Of a stretch of DNA of 41,222 bases, positions 36,179-41,222 are shown in pieces (within the stretch, counting starts at the first letter, position 1; every line of letters begins with the position of its first letter). The stretch lies in NCBI GenBank assembly GCA_947449575.1, contig CANFRV010000031.1:1-41222 (forward strand), read 5' to 3'. The stretch comes from Flavobacteriales bacterium (GTDB taxonomy: Bacteria; Bacteroidota; Bacteroidia; Flavobacteriales_D; Crocinitomicaceae). Both the position numbers and the translations under genes were made by a program. Under the pieces are notes generated by a model. The model ran no database searches. It was not told the DNA's origin and saw only the letters and a program-made list of their open reading frames with translations.

Positions 36179-37045
36179 ATGATTAATTACAATCCAAAAA
36201 CTTGGTTACAAATGATTTTCGCTTTCCATAAGAGCGATACATTGCGAATATTGTGGAAAGAAATATGTTACATTGCTATTTTTACATTTCTAATTACTTT
36301 TTTGATTTTACGATTTACCCCTGGTAATCATGATTTGGAAAAATTGATTTCAGTATATTCATTAGTAGGGTTTGTCATTTCTTTACTTTTAATCTTTCGC
36401 ACAAATACAGCCTACGATCGTTGGTGGGAAGGAAGAAAAAAATGGGGGGAATTAGTTAATGATACTAGGAATTTTTCTGTGAAACTCTCAACGATGTTAA
36501 CAGACGCTGAAGATCGTGATTTCTTCATGAGAATGATTCCTAATTTTGTTTTTGCATCAAAAGAAAGTCTTCGAAGTGGCGTAAATATAGATGAATTACA
36601 ATTACTCCCTGATGAATTGGAATTTATTAGCACTAAAAAACACCAACCTTTATCCATAATACAACTCATCTATGGGAAGTTGATTGAAGCGAAAAAAAAT
36701 AATATTATATCTGATCAAGATTTTCTAATTTTAGATAAAAATTGCAACAAATTGATGGATAGTCTTGGTGCATGCGAGCGAATCAGAAATACCCCAATCC
36801 CTTTTTCGTACAGTCTTTTTATAAAAAAGTTTATCTTTATTTATGTGACAACTTTGCCGTTGGCTTTGGTTACTAATTATGGGTATTTTTCAGTATTAAT
36901 TGCGACCTTTATTTTTTATGTATTAGTCAGTATCGAAGTATTAGCAGAAGAAATAGAAGATCCTTTTGGTAATGATGATAATGATTTACCAACGGACTTA
37001 CTCTGTGAAAAAATAAGAAGTACAACAGAAGAAGTTTTTAAGTAG
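36179..37045 (+). CDS. Bestrophin-family anion channel
   Basis: A 288-residue membrane protein of the bestrophin (YneE/UPF0187) family. The signature lies at residues about 73-95: FRTNTAYDRWWEGRKKWGEL followed by VNDTRNFS. Two N-terminal and two C-terminal hydrophobic stretches frame a helical soluble part. Bacterial homologues form pentameric chloride or cation channels. It begins 52 bases after the DUF420 gene and could be read from the same transcript, but has no evident functional link to it. The C-terminus is acidic (EDPFGNDDNDLP), as in the family. Confidence 0.92.
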   Translation: MINYNPKTWLQMIFAFHKSDTLRILWKEICYIAIFTFLITFLILRFTPGNHDLEKLISVYSLVGFVISLLLIFRTNTAYDRWWEGRKKWGELVNDTRNFSVKLSTMLTDAEDRDFFMRMIPNFVFASKESLRSGVNIDELQLLPDELEFISTKKHQPLSIIQLIYGKLIEAKKNNIISDQDFLILDKNCNKLMDSLGACERIRNTPIPFSYSLFIKKFIFIYVTTLPLALVTNYGYFSVLIATFIFYVLVSIEVLAEEIEDPFGNDDNDLPTDLLCEKIRSTTEEVFK

Positions 37046-37073
37046 AACTTTTTCAGCCTTTTTATAGGTAATC

Positions 37074-37128
37074 TAATAACCTGAGATTCTGTGTTAATAA
37101 TAAAAATATAAGTCGAACTCTCAGGTTA
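37074..37128. repeat. intergenic inverted repeat, copy 2 of the AACCTGAG family
   Basis: TAACCTGAGA (37077-37086) and TCTCAGGTTA (37119-37128) form a perfect 10-bp inverted repeat around a 32-base AT-rich loop. The left side repeats 2704-2723 with one mismatch; the right side, read on the minus strand, is TAACCTGAGAGTTCGAC, close to 41072-41086. It lies between convergent genes and may serve as a terminator. Confidence 0.6.
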
Positions 37129-37169
37129 ATATATAGCTAGAACACAGTTAGTTTCCTTCGCCTCCTCCC

Positions 37170-38927
37170 TTAGACTTTTTCATCAAATGATATCCCTTGA
37201 TTTTTTAAAAGTTTCTTAACATATAATGCAAAAAAAGCGAGATATAAAAAACAAATGGTACCAACAATAAAAGAAGGCTGAATCCCTAATACATCTGATA
37301 ATTTTCCTTGAATTGGCGGAATAATTCCTCCTCCTAAAATCATCATCACTAAGAAACCTGAACCTTGGGATTGATATTTCCCTAAACCTGCAAGTGATAA
37401 TGAAAAGATGCAAGGCCACATAATTGAACAAAAAAGACCTGCGCTCAAAAATGCATAAATAGCCGTTATTCCACTTGTCGAGAGCCCAACTATGGTAGCT
37501 GTTGCTCCTAATAATCCAAAAACAAATAAGGTTAATGCAGGTTTATCCTTTGTCGCTAGGAAAGCTAATATCTGAATGAAGACACAACAAATGTACCAAT
37601 ATAAAGGTTGAATAGTATATCCGAAAACTTTAGAAAACCCAAGAACAACAGCAAAGGCAAGAAGTGGAATAATAAAACGTAAAACTTGAGTTGTTGATTT
37701 TTTCAATTCAAAAGCACTTATAGCTCCCGCCCATCTCCCAATCATCAAACTTCCCCAATACATTGCTATAAATGGAGGGATTTGAGAAGAACTATAACCC
37801 CCAAATTTCTTTTGCTTTAAAAGTTCTCCCAAATTACTTCCTATTGCTACTTCTACACCAACATATACGAAAATGGCCAACATTCCTAAAACTAATTGCG
37901 GATGCTGCATTGCTCCCCACCCCTCTTTTTGTGCTTTCCCCCTTGCAAATGCAAATACTAATCCACTTACTATTACTACTAAACCAGAGCTGAGCCAAAG
38001 TAATCTTTCTCTTTCCAAAGGTTTGCGAATTTCTTCGATTTTGATTGAAATTGCCTTTTGTGTAATGACTTGTGGACTTGTTAATTTGGTTATTACTTTT
38101 CCATGATCATCCACTTTCAATTGATCTAAGTCATTGTTTAATTCTACTAATTCTTTTGCCTCTTTTGAGCGATAACTAGCAAATACTGGCGCGAAACATG
38201 CTGCCAATAATCCTGTTATTATTAGCAGTGTGAAAACCGCTTTTTTTGCTTTTTCAGGTTTTTCTTCACTTATTCCAGCGGGTACTTTTTTAGAAAATCC
38301 AAACAGAGCAGCTGTTCCTAAAAATAGTAAACCCACGCAACCATATAATATATTTACTTTAGATAAACTCAAATGTGCTATCATTTCATCGCTCATTGCT
38401 GCAGTAGTTCCAAACAAGGAAAGAGATATTACTAAAGGTCCAATCGACGTCCCAAGACTGTTGATGGATCCACCTAAATTTATTCGATTACTTCCTGTAG
38501 CTTCATCTCCAAGTGAAATCATGAATGGATTTGCGGACGTTTGTTGTAAAGAGAAGCCTAACGCCACAATAAAAAGACCAAATAACATCCCTGAAAAAAC
38601 ATTCAAATACACCGAAATAATCATTGCAACAGCTCCAAGTGTTGAAAAAAGTAAGCCATAAACAATACTTTTTTTATATCCCCACTGAGCAATTAAATCT
38701 TTCCCTGTGCTAGAACCAAAAATAAAAAGAGATAAAGCTCCAAGATAATACGCTCCGTAAAAAGCAAAATCAATTAATTGACTCTGAAACTGATCTAAAT
38801 GAAAATAATGTTTACAAAAAGGAATAAATACACTATTGCCGGCCCCAATAAATCCCCAAAAGAAAAATACAGTTGTCAATGTTGTTAATGCTCCGTAATT
38901 TGTCTTTGTTTTTTGATTGTTTGCCAT
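37170..38927 (-). CDS. FucP-like MFS sugar transporter with extra central segment
   Basis: A 585-residue major facilitator transporter of the fucose/glucose-galactose (FucP) group. It shows FFFWGFIGAGNSVFIPFCK in helix one and LGFSLQQTSANPFM in helix four, a sugar-porter hallmark of this group. Such proteins import sugars with protons. Between the two six-helix halves lies an additional helical hairpin (helices at about 229-251 and 308-328) with a charged 56-residue loop, so the protein is about 150 residues longer than FucP. The substrate cannot be named. It starts 45 bases downstream of dxs and may share its transcript. Confidence 0.88.
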   Translation of the reverse strand: MANNQKTKTNYGALTTLTTVFFFWGFIGAGNSVFIPFCKHYFHLDQFQSQLIDFAFYGAYYLGALSLFIFGSSTGKDLIAQWGYKKSIVYGLLFSTLGAVAMIISVYLNVFSGMLFGLFIVALGFSLQQTSANPFMISLGDEATGSNRINLGGSINSLGTSIGPLVISLSLFGTTAAMSDEMIAHLSLSKVNILYGCVGLLFLGTAALFGFSKKVPAGISEEKPEKAKKAVFTLLIITGLLAACFAPVFASYRSKEAKELVELNNDLDQLKVDDHGKVITKLTSPQVITQKAISIKIEEIRKPLERERLLWLSSGLVVIVSGLVFAFARGKAQKEGWGAMQHPQLVLGMLAIFVYVGVEVAIGSNLGELLKQKKFGGYSSSQIPPFIAMYWGSLMIGRWAGAISAFELKKSTTQVLRFIIPLLAFAVVLGFSKVFGYTIQPLYWYICCVFIQILAFLATKDKPALTLFVFGLLGATATIVGLSTSGITAIYAFLSAGLFCSIMWPCIFSLSLAGLGKYQSQGSGFLVMMILGGGIIPPIQGKLSDVLGIQPSFIVGTICFLYLAFFALYVKKLLKNQGISFDEKV

Positions 38928-38972
38928 GAAAAGAGTTGATAAGAGTGAAAAATAGAAAATGAAAAGAAGTAA

Positions 38973-40928
38973 TTATCCTACTTTTTCACTTAATGAAATG
39001 TCTGAATCTTGAATGTTTAAAAGTGATTTTACGGTAGAAACAATTCCATTAGCATCATATCCACATTCAGCTTGCAGTTCTTCAACTGTTCCATGATGAA
39101 TATATCTGTCTGGGATTCCTAAACGAACCACTTCAACAGCATATTTATTATCGACCATAAATTCAATGACCGCAGAACCAAATCCTCCCATTACTGATCC
39201 ATCTTCCACAGTGATAACCTTCGAAAATTTTGTAAAAACTTCGTGAAGCATGACCTCATCTATTGGTTTCACAAAACGCATATCATAATGTGCAACAGAA
39301 ACTCCTAGTTCCTTTAATTGATTTACAGCAGTTTGAGCATAATTTCCTGGGTGACCAATCGTTAAAATAGCCAAATCCTCCCCGTTCGTAATTTTTCTTC
39401 CTGTCCCGACCGTGATAGGTTTCATGGCTGTTTTCCATTCTGTCATTACACCATTTCCACGTGGGTAACGAATAGAGAATGGGCCCATATTTTCTTGCTG
39501 AGCGGTAAACATTAAGTTACGTAATTCTGACTCATTCATTGGTGAAGAAACAACCATGTTTGGAATACATCTCATATAGGCTAAATCATACGCACCATGA
39601 TGAGTTGCTCCATCTGCTCCTACTAAACCTCCTCGATCTAAACAAAAAACAACGTTCAAATTTTGAAGTGCGACATCATGTAGTACTTGATCGTAAGCAC
39701 GTTGCATAAATGATGAATAAATATTACAAAAGGGAATTAATCCCTGAGTCGCTAAACCTGCTGAGAATGTTACTGCATGTTGTTCAGCTATTCCAACATC
39801 AAATGAGCGATTTGGCATTGCCTCCATCATAATATTTAGAGAACAACCGGAAGGCATAGCAGGAGTCACCCCCATTATTTTGTCATTTTGTTCTGCCAAC
39901 TCTACAATTGTATAGCCAAAAACATCTTGATACTTTGGCGCTTGCGGAGATTGAGGAACAATCTTTACAATTTCACCTGTTTCTTTATTAAACACCCCAG
40001 GAGCATGCCATTTAGTTGGATTACCTTCCTCAGAATATTTATATCCTTTCCCTTTCATTGTCACGATATGCAATAATTTTGGGCCAGGTATATCTTTCAA
40101 ATCCTCCATTACTTTCACCAGTCCAATCACATCATGACCATCAACAGGACCGAAATATCTAAAATTGAATGACTCAAATAAATTACTTTGTTTCAATAAA
40201 GAACCTTTTAAAGCACTTGATATTTTTGAAGCAACTGTTTGTGCATCTGGACCAAATTTTGAAATTTTTCCTAACAATTTCCACACTTCATCTTTCACTT
40301 TGTTGTACGTGTGAGAAGTCGTAATATCAGTTAAATATTCTTTTAAAGCGCCAACAGGTGTATCTATTGACATACAATTATCGTTCAAAACCACTAATAA
40401 ATTTGAATCTTTCTCAAAACCTGCATGATTCAAACCTTCGAAAGCCATACCTGCTGTCATAGCGCCATCACCGATCACTGCTATATGTTGCCGATTTTTT
40501 TCTCCTTTATAATGATTGGCAACAGCCATTCCTAACGCTGCTGAAATTGAAGTAGAAGAATGACCAACTCCAAAAGAGTCGTATTCACTTTCAGAACGTT
40601 TTGGGAAGCCTGAAATTCCGCCTTTTATGCGGTTTGTATGAAAAACATCTCTTCGTCCTGTAAGTATTTTATGCCCATATGCTTGATGTCCAACATCCCA
40701 AACTAACTGATCGGAAGGTGTATTAAAAACATAATGCAAAGCAACAGTCAACTCAACAACACCAAGACTAGCGCCAAAGTGACTGTTCCCAATTTCAGAA
40801 ATAACATCAACTATATATTGACGAACTTCATCAGAAACCTGAGGTAAATCTTCGATCTTAAATTTCGATCTTAAATCACTTGGTATGTTAATCTGCTCTA
40901 AAAAAGGACCTGCTTTATATTCTGCCAT
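38973..40928 (-). CDS. dxs: 1-deoxy-D-xylulose-5-phosphate synthase
   Basis: A 651-residue thiamine-diphosphate enzyme that condenses pyruvate and glyceraldehyde 3-phosphate, the first step of the MEP isoprenoid pathway. The TPP-binding motif runs from GDGAMTAGMAFEGLNHAG to VVLNDN. GNSHFGASLGVVELT is the N-terminal substrate region, VGIAEQHAVTFSAGLA carries the catalytic Glu, and DRGGLVGADGATHHG is characteristic of DXS. Slightly longer than the usual 620 residues. It has a well-formed promoter at 40946-40977. Isoprenoid supply also feeds UppP's lipid carrier, menaquinone and heme O made elsewhere in this window. Confidence 0.97.
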   Translation of the reverse strand: MAEYKAGPFLEQINIPSDLRSKFKIEDLPQVSDEVRQYIVDVISEIGNSHFGASLGVVELTVALHYVFNTPSDQLVWDVGHQAYGHKILTGRRDVFHTNRIKGGISGFPKRSESEYDSFGVGHSSTSISAALGMAVANHYKGEKNRQHIAVIGDGAMTAGMAFEGLNHAGFEKDSNLLVVLNDNCMSIDTPVGALKEYLTDITTSHTYNKVKDEVWKLLGKISKFGPDAQTVASKISSALKGSLLKQSNLFESFNFRYFGPVDGHDVIGLVKVMEDLKDIPGPKLLHIVTMKGKGYKYSEEGNPTKWHAPGVFNKETGEIVKIVPQSPQAPKYQDVFGYTIVELAEQNDKIMGVTPAMPSGCSLNIMMEAMPNRSFDVGIAEQHAVTFSAGLATQGLIPFCNIYSSFMQRAYDQVLHDVALQNLNVVFCLDRGGLVGADGATHHGAYDLAYMRCIPNMVVSSPMNESELRNLMFTAQQENMGPFSIRYPRGNGVMTEWKTAMKPITVGTGRKITNGEDLAILTIGHPGNYAQTAVNQLKELGVSVAHYDMRFVKPIDEVMLHEVFTKFSKVITVEDGSVMGGFGSAVIEFMVDNKYAVEVVRLGIPDRYIHHGTVEELQAECGYDANGIVSTVKSLLNIQDSDISLSEKVG

Positions 40929-40945
40929 AAAATTCTCTTAATTAA

Positions 40946-40977
40946 CAAATTTAAAAAAATTTGATAGCTTTTACAAA
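40946..40977 (-). promoter_or_regulatory. dxs promoter (TTTG-20-TAAATTTG)
   Basis: On the minus strand TTTG (40974-40977) and TAAATTTG (40946-40953) are separated by 20 bases, which matches the Bacteroidota -33/-7 pattern. The -7 box is 17 bases from the ATG, giving a leader of about ten bases. Confidence 0.6.
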
Positions 40978-41030
40978 TAAAGTTGGCTTTTATTTTTTTG
41001 AGAAAAAATAATGGAATAGTAGTCGAAAAA

Positions 41031-41062
41031 AAAGGAGCGATTTCTTCTGAAACCGCTCCTTT
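41031..41062 (-). terminator. Rho-independent terminator for a minus-strand gene to the right
   Basis: AAAGGAGCG pairs with CGCTCCTTT, and after one mismatch TTTC pairs with GAAA around a TTCT loop. On the minus strand the stem is followed by eight T. It must end a leftward transcript entering from beyond the window. Confidence 0.85.
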
Positions 41063-41071
41063 GAAAACCTA

Positions 41072-41086
41072 TAAACCTGAGTTCGA
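41072..41086. repeat. single arm of the AACCTGAG repeat family
   Basis: TAAACCTGAGTTCGA resembles the minus-strand reading of 37112-37128 (TAACCTGAGAGTTCGAC), differing by one substitution and a two-base gap. No second arm is evident nearby. Confidence 0.4.
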
Positions 41087-41133
41087 TTATTAAAACAAAG
41101 TCAAAATTAATTTAGCGACTTGGTTGCTAGGCA

Positions 41134-41170
41134 GATTTTATAAGGGATAACGCGTTATCACGTTAAAATC
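41134..41170. repeat. long interrupted palindrome centred on GATAACGCGTTATC
   Basis: A perfect 14-base palindrome (41146-41159) is flanked almost symmetrically by GATTTTA (41134-41140) and TAAAATC (41164-41170). A minus-strand frame open from the window edge stops with TAG at 41170-41172 (its last residues would read GELAYFLLNLTTCFLR), so the palindrome may lie just after a gene. That frame is too short to identify. Confidence 0.55.
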
Positions 41171-41222
41171 TAACGAAGGAAACAAGTTGTTAAATTAAGC
41201 AAGAAATACGCAAGTTCACCAA

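Noticed and set aside
38230-38661. 143-codon frame on the plus strand
   Set aside because: Lies entirely inside the MFS transporter gene on the other strand and shows no domain.
40990-41011. TTATTTTTTT-gag-AAAAAATAA inverted repeat
   Set aside because: Composed only of A/T runs in AT-rich DNA; too weak to call a terminator, and it lies upstream of dxs where none is expected.
41170-41220. Minus-strand frame open from the right edge (17 codons)
   Set aside because: The terminator to its left suggests a gene is there, but the fragment is too short to assign or to confirm the frame.

Overview
This 41 kb window looks like chromosomal core sequence from a low-GC, aerobic member of the Bacteroidota, probably order Flavobacteriales. 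The evidence is a complete alternative complex III operon joined to an aa3-type cytochrome oxidase, type IX secretion components (a CHU_C/type B sorting domain and a PorP/SprF-like protein), DUF3098 between ftsX and uppP, OmpA proteins with thrombospondin type 3 repeats, and TAnnTTTG promoter boxes in place of sigma70-type ones. A Crocinitomicaceae-like (Fluviicola-like) placement is my guess, not a demonstrated result.

Layout. 1-132 is the start of an IS30-family transposase cut by the window edge. 391-2706 is an OmpA-type outer-membrane protein. 2752-3525 is a secreted Hint-domain protein with a degenerate Kazal-like N-terminal region. 3584-5608 holds queG and ruvB. 5660-17487, on the minus strand, is the respiratory operon actABCDEF-coxB-coxA, closed by a strong terminator at 5613-5644. 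17891-18896 holds a SPOR protein and a HEAT-like protein, convergently arranged. 19179-23044 is a pair made of a T9SS-exported CotH-like kinase and a PorP/SprF-like protein. 23416-24061 is a two-gene unit of unknown function with an Asp-rich tail. 24156-25952 is lepA. 26477-29126 is ftsX-DUF3098-uppP-truB. 29391-30449 is queA. 30722-36126 is a second respiratory cluster: ctaB, two subunit III proteins, subunit IV, two SCO-like proteins and a DUF420/CtaM-like protein. 36179-37045 is a bestrophin. 37170-40928 (minus strand) is dxs followed by a FucP-like transporter.

The two respiratory clusters together build one machine. Quinol is oxidised by alternative complex III (ActC/ActF membrane subunits, ActB Fe-S subunit, ActA and ActE c-hemes), and electrons pass to the CuA site of CoxB and then to CoxA. 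CtaB supplies heme O on the way to heme A; the SCO and DUF420 proteins are candidate assembly factors. CoxB has no fused cytochrome c domain, which fits direct transfer from ActE in a supercomplex. queA and queG catalyse consecutive late steps of queuosine synthesis but lie 25 kb apart.

Most of the window is ordinary housekeeping. The less explained parts are the Kazal-like/Hint protein, matching loop insertions in the two subunit III proteins, a SCO paralogue that lost its copper-ligand histidine, a dispersed AACCTGAG intergenic repeat, a hairpin/mini-ORF/hairpin arrangement upstream of ftsX, and a long palindrome near the right edge. No tRNA, rRNA or CRISPR array was recognised. No clear novel multi-gene defence or metabolic system was found.
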